A DNA stretch of 64,000 bases from Metallyticus violacea (Eukaryota; Arthropoda; Insecta; Mantodea; Metallyticidae). Below are positions 45,401 through 56,900 of this stretch, piece by piece; positions within the stretch are counted from its first letter, which is position 1; the number at the start of each line of letters is the position of its first letter. The notes below the pieces were generated by a model. That model ran no database searches. It was given only the letters and a program-made list of their open reading frames with translations, and was not told where the DNA came from. The position numbers were made by a program, and so were the translations under genes. The stretch is from NCBI GenBank assembly GCA_030762175.1, contig CM060842.1, positions 68,446,001-68,510,000 on the forward strand, in the 5' to 3' direction.

Positions 45401-48400
45401 AGATTTGAAAGAATGATAACAGGAAAGGGGCGGTGAAAATAAATTTAGTTAATCCAACAGAATGTGGCATTTCTAACCTTATTTTTCTTTTTCTTTTACT
45501 TTGAAATATACGATAAATGATCCTTTATTATAAAATGTTTAATCCAATAACTTGCAATAAATCGAACAGTCGTAATGTATTATAAATACAGTGGGTTGGA
45601 CCCATGTGCTTGTTTTGTTATAATGGTGCCACTGGAATGAATACCCCGCTGAAGATGTTTGTTTATTGTATCTATAAATGTTCTTATATTTTTATTTTAT
45701 TGATTTTTTGTTTTTATGAAGCTTTCTAACGATGTCGTACTATATTATATGGGAGTGTGATAGATGATATAGTACATTGCATCATACATTAGGAACTTAG
45801 ACTGTTTATAACCAAGGGCTTGTCATAATAAATTACTAGGAGAGCTTCTCACAATTCATTTAATTAGTAATGTCCGCTTTTTGATGTATCAACCTATAAC
45901 CTCACCTCACAACAAATGGGAACACCTAAGCAGTTAGAACAAAGTATCTTGACAAAACTAAATGCAGTGGAAAGTTCATGATTACTAGAAATAAATCACT
46001 ATTGATAATATTTTAAATTAAGATTATTTGGGGCAGAGAAGGATACTTGGGCACTTCATCCTTGCTCATGACTGGCCGTTTGTGACTAAGGCCCCAGTGG
46101 GTGAAATTGCGGAAGGAATTTACAAGGTGAGATAGATATCCAACGGCCAGCATCTACGTGCACTGATGCGGTCCCTTATATGTTTCCAGATAGAACACCC
46201 CAACGCTGGTGATCTTGCCCCCCAAGAAATTCGAGTCCCTCAGAAAGTCTGCTTTCTGAGATTTATATTAATTTAAATAAATAAAACCTTCTTATATTAT
46301 GTAGATTTGCATGTATCACTGGCAACGGAAGGAACTTCAGTGACAGGTTCTTGTAGGGAGAAAGTGAAACCTCTTTCATTTACCTTTAAAGAAAATCTCA
46401 GTTTACCTAAATGATGAAAGTAAAATGTTTATACTTGCTCCTTTTACTAACTTGGCTCATGCTCGTTGTCCTTATCATACACCATCTTTAGTATTCATCC
46501 CTTTTGGTCGCTGCTTTCAAATTTTAATGAAATGCGTTGGTTGTAGTCTTCACTTCTAATCGGCTTACAGTTAATTAATCCGGAAAGACATTTAAACTGG
46601 AAGCTAAATATTGCATGGTCTCTCCTAATAACTTGGCGCCTCTAAGGGAAAACTCCCGCCTCTGGCTCTACGGAATTTAATGAAGGCAGAATCCGGCATA
46701 CCAAGGTGCAAGACTCAAAAGAAAACCCTCACATTCATAGAAGTTTCAAAAGAGCTTCCTCTGAAGCCAAGTAGAGAGAATGGAAATTAATGGAGGAATG
46801 AAAGGTCTTAAGGGAGCATCAGAAAAGCATTTAACTTTTTGAACTACAAATCAAGTATTAAGGCGTTATTCGGACCTCTTAATTCGCTCACAAATGAGTA
46901 GCTGTCTCCTATTGCCTGTATCTTTGATGTTGAAGATAGCCAAGGCCTGCCAACAAGAAGCTGGGCCCTTTTCTCTAAGGAAGACATTGCAACATGCAAC
47001 GAGTAGATACGAGCATCCACAACCAACCACACTTTCATAGTTATAGGTGCATTCTTTTTCATAAATACGTAGAACTAAGAATTATCACAAGATTTGAAAC
47101 TATCAGTAGATGCAGTTCTTTACATAATTCTTTCTTCAATTTCATCATCTTCTAGGACATTACTTTACTCAATGGAATATGCACCTGATTTCTGTTATAA
47201 ATATATTTCTCTTACACACATCGAGACTGCACATTTATGAAGTGTATCGTTTTGTACTGACTGCGGTTTGACCATTTTTGTACCTTGGAATAACAACGAA
47301 ACATCGTGAAACCTTCCAGTGTTTTAATATAAAATATCCAAGAAATTTGTAGCATGAAAATATGTGCTACTAGGTTGTTCAATTTTTACCCACACTCTTC
47401 AAAATTTATTTATATGTGTGTTTGCAAGACTGGTACGGAAATGTAAAAGAATAAGCCCGGAGTTAAAGAAGAGAGCTGGTACAACAGTTGTTGTTTAAAA
47501 GAATTGAATACTAAAATGATGTTATTTGCTTTACGGGCCTGCAGAACGTGTCTGCGTACAGGAAAAGCCAGTCGTCAAGGCCTATAATACATTTGCAGTC
47601 ATCAACTTGTAGTAGTTATTTTGAGGTAGGCTTTGTCAGCAAGTGGTTATGCGTAAGGATGTTACTCGGCGCTTTCACTAGCTGATAATTGTTATTCGTT
47701 AGTTATACCAGTATGTAAGACACATATATAAAAACTGAGAAATGGTAAGCCGATCGTAAGAAAATATACTGGCAATCGCGTTGTAGATTTAAGAATAAAT
47801 GAACACTGTTCGCAAACTTGTTAAAAAGTTTTCTAGAGACAGGATCTCTAACTTTAAACGCGACGACTCTGTCTACCTTCTTCCAATTACGACGGCTGCA
47901 GTAAGTAGCTCAGGTGGATCTTAAACTCAAATAACTTTGCTGTATGTGCTGAAAAGTAGAGCGATAAGAAGAAGATTGAAATGCATAGGACAAAGGAAGA
48001 TTTCGAAGACTTTAGATAAAGGCAAGGTTCCTAGCGGAGCAAGAGCTGTTATAAACTTAGCCGAGCGACGAATACCTATATATCGCTACGATAGTTTTGG
48101 GCTTTTCTTAGTGTGATCTCCACTTTTCCAAGATTTACAAACTATTCATAATCATAATACAATTCAAAGACTACAAGCAATTATTCTCTGGATTGCTGAA
48201 ATTATCTTACACCAAGTTTTCTACTGAAATATCCAGAAATCAGGGATTCAGTCAACGCAAATTATTTCAACATAACCCCAGAGTGTTATCACAAGAGGAT
48301 CCGAGATAAATTCATATTTAGAGCTATTTCATGAATGGAATAATAAAAGCATGAAAATATATATTGCAAATTGGCGCACAGAATTTTAACAGTTGTATAA

Positions 48401-49380
48401 AATATTATACTTTCTTATGAATACCAATCTATTCAGAAACAGGGAGACTATTACAATCGCTATCATTCGATTTTCTAATACCACCCAGAAAAACTAAACA
48501 GAAATAACATTTTACCATTTTGAATAAGGTGTTTGTTAATATTTATAGCTGCAGACAGGTTTTGTTACATAATTTACAAATAGATTTCAGACTATTTGGC
48601 AGAATACCCCAAACAACAAACACATTAAAGTTAATTAAATGTACAAATTACATGCCCAGGAATTATAGTGGGGGATATACAGTTGCCTGTACTCACCAGA
48701 AGACAAAAATGTACTTCGAGTCTAAATGGTATTTGATATTTTTTTCGATATTTTCACCGCGATATTGGGCTGTGATTAGTCAAAACGGAAAATTTCGTTA
48801 CATTTCATTGGTCAATTTAATAATGATGTCACATGAATGAAATAGTTATTGTAATTTTACTTTTTCTACATTTACGAGATATGCCTACATGACAGACGAA
48901 GTTATAGAATGCTAAATATATTGCATTATGAAAGTGTTCTTGCTTGCCACCAGGATACATGCTTTTGTATCAATAGCAATTGTTAATAACGCAAGTGTGA
49001 TGGGCAAGATACGTTCGTAAAATAGTTTTGAGCGTCAAACAAAGGCATATTTGTAAGAAAAGGCTTTCGATGTATCTGTCTTTCCTGGGGCGATTAAGCT
49101 GTCCTTTACAAAGAACACAATGAAGGCTGATGTCGACTGCCCAGGACAATAGGGGTTTTGTATTCCCCAGTCGCAAAGCGAAGGGTTGGTCCTTACAATT
49201 TCCAAAAAAGTACCGTAAGAAGCCGATGAACTTAGCGATCATCTAAACCTACAATTCTTCAGTAGCCAATAACACGAGTTCATGTTGGCTTAAGAGTAGT
49301 GCCGAATCGTGAGTTTAAACTCTCCTATGAGAAACCAGGATTTTAAAAACTGAGCTGAGGAAGCCAAGCCACCATGGCTG
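42484..49380. other. Long stretch without recognisable genes
   Basis: Nearly 7 kb with no transposase motif, SINE promoter or ordered repeat that I can recognise. The least AT-rich part is about 46060-46260 (contains GGCCCCAGTGGGTGAAAT and GATCTTGCCCCCCAAG), with no sustained frame. Other frames, such as 48520-48840 (+, 106 codons), 48970-49242 (-) and 46844-47062 (-), match nothing known to me. Small exons cannot be excluded. Confidence 0.45.
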
Positions 49381-49960
49381 AAAAGTAATATTAAGGAGGG
49401 ACATCATCCGCAGTTATTCAGTCCGTCTTCTCTAGTATTAAGTTTTACTTTGATTCGTACTGCACTGACAGCGACATTGAAAGGGGAGCATTCGGAGGTG
49501 GCAGTGCAGTTTCTCATTCGTTTGGTCCGCGTACACGCTGTGACGCAGACATGTGTGTCCATTCTTCTTAAGTCTTACTTCGCTTGCTTCAGTTTCGCTC
49601 GCACCTGGACAGTCAGTTCTACAGCTTTAATCGGGCAGTTCACAGATTCTCAGATGAACAGTTCTCGTCTTAATTCGCAGTCGGACAGTCGCATTGGTTC
49701 TCAGTCAATTACTCGATTTGCAGCTATCAGTTTGGTTTCCGTCTCCGATGCAGTCCGCGGGCTATCAGCGTAAGCTTTGTGATCCAGGCAGACACATGAC
49801 AGAGAGCATCGACTAATAAAACGATGAGGATTCATTGACAAGTCTATGAATCCTCGTTGATTAATTTGCAATGAGTCCTTTCCATTCCTCCTTCCTTGCA
49901 AGAACAGGCACAAAACAGCAGAAGCGGCCCATCGACTTTCCCAACTAAATTAAATCTTTT
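49381..49960 (+). promoter_or_regulatory. GC-richer block with clustered initiator-like CAGTT/CAGTC words
   Basis: The block contains an open frame of 107 codons (49450-49773; LKGEHSEVAVQFLIRLV, SQSDSRIGSQSITRF) with no domain I know. What stands out is a cluster of TCAGT/ACAGT words between about 49610 and 49710 (for example GTCAGTTCTACAG, GGGCAGTTCACAG, GAACAGTTCTCG, GGACAGTCGCATTGG, TCTCAGTCAATTAC), which resemble the arthropod initiator TCAGT repeated many times. Such clusters occur in leaders of some retrotransposons and in TATA-less promoters. Whether it starts transcription here is inference only. Confidence 0.25.
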
Positions 49961-52900
49961 AGGGTTTATATTTTTATAACCTTAGTGGAATTAATACAAT
50001 GCTTTAGTAACAGCTGATATAATATGTATTAAGAATGAAAGATCACTTCCGTTTTAGTGCATTTTCTAACCTTATTGCACCTTTTCTAATGCGATTTTTA
50101 TAGTTTTGATTGTGAGCAAAAGCAACAAATCACTCACTTGGGCGTTTAGAAGTACACAAGATGAATTTGCGAGCATTTATTTATAAAGAACGCGAGATAA
50201 AATTAAATGTACAACGATATTGCTGCTCTTACCTTTTATAAAAGATATAAATTCAGTTTTACAGCTACTGTTATTAATCTATAATAAATGTTTATATTGT
50301 AAAAGGCATGCGATTTTTCTGTGTTTATAAGTGTTCGTGATTAAAATGTACTAATTCACTAAATCGAGTTGATTTATGTGCAGTAAGCTCAAATACCCGG
50401 ACACGTACAGCTATGTATGCATGTATGCAGTTTTATAGAAGGCAGTAGTTACAAATTTTCCAATTTCCGTGGCGTAATATTTCAACAGATTCTCCAATGA
50501 ACCTCTTGCCTTCTGAGGATATTAAAAATCAAAATGACTGCTATATTTGACTTTCAAAATAGTCTCTTACGTTCGTGTACGCTAAATTCACCTCTCCCCT
50601 TCCACTTTCAGAATACAGGCTGGAATTAATCTTTAGTTCACATGGCGTACAGTTGCTGGGTGGTGAAAATGGACCTTCACAGCATCAGGTGAAGTTACAC
50701 GAACTCTTTAATGGATAAATACCTGCTTCTTGAAGGTGCTAATACGCTTAGCGGCGATCTATCATTTGAATATCAGCTTAGTAAAATGTTATCAGATGAT
50801 CCTTCTTGTCATATGAAAAAAATATATAAATCTTTTATTAATGTTTTTGTATTTATACAGGGTTACATAAAAGAACTCCAAAGTTTACAAAAAAATCAGC
50901 ATTTTATTAATATTGGCATAATATCGATACAATTTACACAGAAATATAAGAAACTGTAAATATTTACACCGTCTCGATAAACAATACCACATGATGTTTT
51001 GTGAAATGGTAGCCACAGTAGCGTAAATCCCATGCTGAAATCCCATGCGACTAAGTCCATTATCTCTCGCTTATGAGCAGAATACACGTGGGACCCACAT
51101 AACTGCAATTTAAAGATTCTTGTTGTCTGTGCAACAGGAAATCAATTGTGCTCCCGTCTAAATCTGCATATGCGACAATGTAGCCCTAAATAATAGAACG
51201 AAGAAAACAAACACTTCACATTTGCTGTCTTTGTTAATGTTTACTTTATCAAGATTTATTATTGTGTAGTTACACATTCGTAAAAATTCGTAATGCTTTT
51301 GACTAATCCCGTATTTCAAACATTAAAAACAAACATGTTGTACCTCTCCAAGTAGTCTGCAGTTTTATTATTTACATTTATGTACTGACCTTTAATTTAA
51401 ATCACTATCCTTTCGAATCTTTTCTCTGCTTGACGAAAATTTATTAAGACAAAACATTGGCGGTATTGGGCAAATTGCTGTGTTGTTTATCCTTTTTGTA
51501 GTGTGGAATTTTCAACAATTGATCAGTCTGGTAAAAGAATGAATCAGGGTGTTTTTTAATACTTTTAAATTGTTGCTATTCCTTCACAATTTGGATTAAC
51601 AAATTTAAATATCTTTATGTATGTTTATTTTTTTTGGTACACGACTTTATTCGTAATATTTCAATTGTTTATTTATTAATATCAGTAGACGATTTTAGCA
51701 CCTGAAAAGAGATATGTATGTGTCTATAAATTTTCAGTAGCATTGTGTTTTATTTGTATACTTATCCATTTGTTTCCTAAATAGCCCTATAATAGTTGAA
51801 GTTTTCCTTTACTTTCAATATATTTGCCACATTTTGGATGCTTGACTACATCTGTGCTCACTAGTGCTTTTCGTCGCTTGTTTTAATTGTTTTAATCAGA
51901 AACTATAAAGTACGGTTTTATGAGGCAAACTTGTTGCGTGGTTTTGAGACTTTCGTCTGCTATAGTTAAATGACCTAAGGTAGGGCATCTATGGGAACTT
52001 TCATGAAAATCTCAATGCGGCCTATGAGAAACTGAAGAAATCCTACAGCATCATGCTGTTGAAAAACTCCTTCCCTGCATTACATATTGGTTCATATTTT
52101 CTAACATCCAAGTGGCATTAATACCGCTTTGCGCGACCTCGTGAGTCTAGGGCAATATCTTTTTCCCCCATCACCCTGCAAGCCCTTCACAAGGGCTCAA
52201 AACCACACAAAAAAGTCATACATGATATCCGAATGCAGCCTTTGCAACCAGGAATTATTGGTTATTATGATCCACATCTCGAAAATTCAACTACACCACT
52301 TATTTAGCAATTTATTGAGCTGTCCGGACAACTGCAGCTAGTAAGTTTCGAGTACTAAATAAATTGTTCTACTTTAAATCGCTACATGTGTCATGTTTTA
52401 AGTAATTTCTTTTTCCCATTTTTCCCCCATGTTAGTTAATACCACTGCCTCCCTTTTTAATTATTCTCGGCTACTTCTCCTTTACATTAATATCTTACTT
52501 CACTGCTTTCAGTAGTATTTTATTTCATCTGTTCAAAAATCATCTTTATTTTAGTTTTTCTTATGTGATATCAAATTTGTTCTTAGAGGGATGCTGTCCA
52601 TGCTATGTGCACAACTAAAGCTTTTTTTTCCAAGTTATTCTTTTATTAATGGTTTCAGCGGTACAATTGATAAGAGGAGATTCTGATAAAAAGTCAAAAT
52701 ATAAACCAGGGGCCATAATTTTCGTTTAGTTGTAGATTACTGTATTTGTTAGACTGCAAATAGATGTTAGTCCTTCCAAAGAACTTATCTCTAATTTTAG
52801 TGGTCTAAGTGTATTATTAAATGCAGTCAAATATTTTACTTAAAACAGTAAAATTATTTATAACGAAGGCTTTTACTTCTTAAGTCCAAATGAAGCAACC

Positions 52901-54235
52901 TTTGGGATTCTTCTTAAAGCGATATTTCATATATTTTCCAAATTCCTATCATTTTTTTAGAAAAATGTCCGTTATTTTATTTTATAAAGCTAATAAAATG
53001 ATACTTAGATAGCAAATGTATTTTGTGCAGACCTCTGAATTGCTTATGAAGTTAAAAATATAAAGTCTCACAAATTTATTAATTTTTTCATATTAAATAA
53101 CATTATAATAAACGCTACGCAAAAAAAAAAATGCCAAAACTCTCCAGATATGCTTTGTAAAGTGTTTATAAAATATGTCCATAATTTATGGCGATGTCGT
53201 CTTGTACTTAAAATGTTATCAGAAAGTTAATGTTATTAGATTGATAGCTTGGATTTCTGTACAATCCAACAAGAAGTCATATTGCAAAATTATTCCAAAA
53301 TCGTAAGCTATTTCAAATATAAAGCAAGAAACGCATTTTCCAGCAAAATATTTCTGTAGCTTGGAAAGGTTTAATATAGGGTATTAAATTAGATGGGTAA
53401 ATGTGTTTAATATGTTGACAGGATGGTATCACTAGTGACAAATAACACTATAAAATCATATGCACCATCCTCAAAATTATTCTAATGAAATATAATAAAT
53501 GCTACCAATATTTACGAAGGTTATTTCTAGTTTTACAACGCTCAGCCTGTATGCATAGCTAATCACCAAAGAAGACGCGTATTATTCATTGCTTTACAAA
53601 TTTTGTCAACTTTCTTATTATATACCAGAACGTTTTTATATGAATATTATTTGTTTCTTAAACAACATAGCTACATTATGCTTATTTACACATAATTCGT
53701 TGCGAGCAAAGTTAAATTATTTCAATATATAATATTATCAAAAAATGGCCTTTTCTCGAAAAAATAAGTTAAGAAAGAGCTTGAAATCCTTTTTATAAAT
53801 AAATACTCATTTTTAGTTACTCGTTAAAATAACTTTTTAATATTCTAACCCATTAACATTAGGTTTATAGTTAGAAGTTTAAAAACAAGACAATAAATAA
53901 AGAAAACGTGGTTTTCTCAAGCGTTTATGGAACTGGCAGATAAATGTTTTAATTGCTACCAATGAACTAGTTAAATTTTGGAAGACAAGAACCTAGTATG
54001 TTTATCCTAAGTTAACTTTATGGCAGTAAAAATGGAGAAAGGCTCTTAATGTATTTACGTTGAAGTTGAAGATTTTGCATTTTCAGCTCTTAAGTAGTAA
54101 CTTTACTTTATTTTCCAGCAGTGCTTATTGCGCTAGTCTTCTTTCGGAAGCCATCAAAACAAATATGTGCACAAACCCTTTCCATTGTGTTTGTAGATTT
54201 CAAACTTCATAACATATTTATATATTTGAACATTT
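49961..54235. other. Stretch without recognisable genes
   Basis: AT-rich. A CAGGGTTACATAAAAG word at about 50858 resembles the end of some DNA transposons, but no partner end or transposase was found. Frames up to 82 codons, none recognised. Confidence 0.45.
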
Positions 54236-54595
54236 CGTGCTGGTGAAAAATTCAATAATAGAAAGCACGCGAAATCAAACATGTAAAGCGGAGTCGAGGA
54301 GACTGGGGTAAGCAGCGAGTGATGTTCGATGATAATAGAAAACTTTTTTCGGAGTTACTCCGCTCCGAAATTGCCAATAATATATTCCAAGTGGAGCGGG
54401 AAATAGAGAGAGGAATAGGAACAGCTGGTGTTGGATGCAGCCACCGGACTTTCTCCTCCTGCTGCAAAAAGAAAGACTTCTTCCAGGTCCTGAGCGCATG
54501 TATATGTAGTTTAGCGAGTTTTAAACATTTGCTGCCCAGCTTCGAGAGATTATTTAATACAGTAGCTGAAAACATTAAAAAGAATTTCTGATTTA
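54236..54595. other. Unassigned block with opposed open frames
   Basis: GC-richer than its flanks and open on both strands: 90 codons plus (54319-54591; VEREIERGIGTAGVG, SSCCKKKDFFQV) and 107 codons minus (54575-54252; HALRTWKKSFFLQQEE, LLAISERSNSEKSF). Neither shows a motif I recognise. It could be an exon on either strand or an old repeat. Confidence 0.3.
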
Positions 54596-54965
54596 TTTAT
54601 ATGTAATGTGAAGTTCTTCAATCCAGAGGTTAGGATTTAAATCTATTTCTGCTTCTAGAGTTTTCTCGGGCTTACTGAATGTCTTCTTGCTTACCATTGT
54701 GTTACATTCTTTCTAGGTATTTATTCCATTGTTCTGCATCCTTTGTTCTATTGTTTCCTTAACTCATTTCTTAAAACTATAACTTTTTTCCAATTTAGTA
54801 CAACTTTATTGCATTACGGGACTGTTGGACAAGTCCTTGCAAACTCAACAGGTGGCAGCTCTAGTTCACAACGTTACCTTGACAACATGGAAACTGTCGA
54901 GAAGTGATCCACTGGTTATAAACAGCTAAGAAGCTTATTCTGTGTCTGAGAGCCATTTTCTTGTT

Positions 54966-55064
54966 TAAATTTGTAAAAAAGTGTTCAAAATGGACGATAA
55001 ATTTGTAAAAAAAGTGTTCAAAATGAACGATAAATTTGTAAAAAAGTGTTCAAAATGGACGATA
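54966..55064 (+). repeat. 32-bp unit triplicated in tandem
   Basis: The unit starts AAATTTGTAAAAAAGTGTTC and ends AAAATGGACGAT. It occurs three times in a row; the middle copy has one extra A and one G-to-A change. It directly precedes recognisable mariner sequence and ends in ATGGACGAT. Two of the repeats read MDDKFVKKVFKMND in frame, suggesting the 5' end of the former mariner gene region was duplicated, but the third copy shifts frame. Confidence 0.9.
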
Positions 55065-55425
55065 CGCCAAGTACACCACTTCCGGGAACAAAGGAGCAGT
55101 CGAAACATGATTTACAACCGGAGAAAATGTTCCCTAGCAAGATGACTGTGTTTTGGGATTGCCACAGAGTAATTTTAATTGATTTTTTTTGGAAAAAGAC
55201 AAGACCATAACCAGCGGATATTGAGCTATGCTATTGGGGCAATTAAATGACGCAATAAAATACAATCCTAATTGTTTGGCGGATAAAAAACTCCTGTCCA
55301 TCGCGATACTGTGCCCGTGTTCAATTATGAGACGATCTCAAGATTATTGGATTTAAGTTTCAAGTATTTACTCTCCAAATTTAACTCATTCGGACTACTT
55401 CCTGTTCTTTGGCACTCTTTTCAAT
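55060..55425 (+). pseudogene. Decayed mariner transposase core
   Basis: Plus-strand pieces: TPLPGTKEQSKH (matches HYTPETKEQSKQW), MTVFWDCHRVILIDF with its W-D block, then in a shifted frame PVHRDTVPV (decayed HQDNAPVH, aspartate kept) and, in a third register, SPNLTHSDYFLF (decayed SPDLAPSDYFLF, third aspartate kept). The segment between these blocks is compressed by a few residues relative to the D34D spacing. The N-terminal DNA-binding domain, the first catalytic aspartate and the C terminus are missing. Its closest match by eye is the same broad subfamily as the elements at 41.4 and 58.6-60.3 kb. Confidence 0.85.
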
Positions 55426-55524
55426 TTTTAAATAAAAAGAAATACTAATGATACATTCATAATTCGTTAATTAATATTGAAAAAAACAGAAGTTTATGTT
55501 TTAAAGGTGCAAACAAGACTATTA

Positions 55525-56230
55525 TAAAAGTAATCACCAAAGGATCAGTTTTAGGACCGAAATTATGGAACATAATTTTGGAATCTCTAAAGGAAAAATT
55601 AGAAGGTTTGGGTTGTATAAAACAGATTATGGCATATGCAGACGGTTTAGTAATAATAATAGAAGGAAAAATTAACGGTACACAAGGGATAAATATATAT
55701 CTAGGTATCTATTTGGATGAAAATATTATTTTAAGAAACATGTAGAAATTACAATAGCTCGAGCGGAAAAAGTTACGTTTAAGTTGGTCAATATTGGAAA
55801 GAGATATACAAACCGAAGGAATAAGAATTTATCACAATAGCAATTTTGCTTAAACTATTGAGGAGGAAGAACACAAGATACATCTTTAAGGAGCTCCCAA
55901 AGGAAAATTTTATTGAGATGTACAGGAAACCTTTCCACATCTTCTAAAATGATACTGTTAGTAATCTTGGATATATGGTCAATTTATTATTTAATCCCCT
56001 TAACAGTAGCCTCTTATTGACTTAAAACAAAATAATTAAAAAATAATGGACATTATTGACAGGGTATGTACAATAAAAAAGAAATCAAAGAATATTACAA
56101 ATATAGCAACAAAATGTGATGAAATAAAAGAAGGTAGAAGAGTGTATGAAATCTTTTCATTCATGAAGTAAATATTACTCTGTAAAATGGCACAGGAGTG
56201 TATAAACAATCAATTGAGAGAGAAAATTCC
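55525..56230 (+). pseudogene. LINE (non-LTR) reverse transcriptase remnant
   Basis: The frame from 55535 reads VITKGSVLGPKLWNIILESL, the GSVLGP-LWN block of non-LTR reverse transcriptases, then GCIKQIMAYADGLVII at about 55614-55660. This is the catalytic YADD box with the second aspartate changed to glycine, which should abolish activity. Next comes YLGIYLDEN, the -YLG--LD block. After a frameshift the reading HVEITIARAEKVTFKLVNIGK matches the following conserved region. Beyond about 55870 similarity fades, with sequence resembling the thumb and C-terminal part. The 5' half of the ORF, including the endonuclease, is absent, as usual for truncated LINE copies. The clade (R1/Jockey-like) cannot be fixed. 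Confidence 0.85.
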
Positions 56231-56863
56231 AAAGTCAGAAATGTTGAAATATTAAACGTAATTATTATTATTTCTTTTAAGAAATTTAATTATATTTTTC
56301 ATTTTAATACGATTATCACTATTAATAAGTACTAAATTTTCACAAACAATTGTCGATAATATATCTTTCGAAAATATCTTTTAGTTCAAATGGAGGAAAA
56401 TAAGCTAACTTAGTGAGAAGATATAGATTCCCAAATGTATCTAATTTTATACCGCACCCTTCGGGTTTAGGTGCTTTTATTACTGATTATATAAATCGTA
56501 ACTTTTTTTAAAACAGACGTACTGTAACAGTAACCTTTTTATTATAATTTTAAGTTTCGAAATGACTTATTTTTACGCATTAGAGATCCCCTGGAAGATT
56601 CCACAGAATCCCAGAAAGATGCATAGGAGAAGAAATAGTTCAAAACAAGAAGAGAAAGATATTATCGAAATAGAACCAGAAGAAAGAAGCAGAATTAGCA
56701 GAAGAAGAAAATAATGGTAGTCTTCGGGCAGAAAGAAAGCAGCTGAGAGAAGTAGTAGACTGAAAATAAGAGAAGAATATAAGCAATATATGAAAAAAGT
56801 AGAAAAGAAGAAACACAAAAGTAAAATACACCACAAACCAATCTATAATCTATGATAAAATAT
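56231..56863. other. Purine-rich stretch without assigned gene
   Basis: From about 56580 to 56900 the plus strand is strongly purine-rich (A and G), ending in the GAA microsatellite. Plus-strand frames are rich in Glu, Lys and Arg but broken. The minus-strand frames of up to 108 codons are Leu/Phe/Ser-rich complements of the purine tract and not convincing as genes. Confidence 0.45.
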
Positions 56864-56900
56864 AGAAGAAGAAGAAGAAGAAGAAGAAGAAGAAGAAGAA
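56864..56900 (+). repeat. (GAA)n microsatellite
   Basis: About twelve GAA units at the end of a purine-rich tract. Confidence 0.95.

Noticed and set aside
50850..50875. CAGGGTTACATAAAAG as a transposon terminal repeat
   Set aside because: No inverted partner, target duplication or transposase was found nearby.
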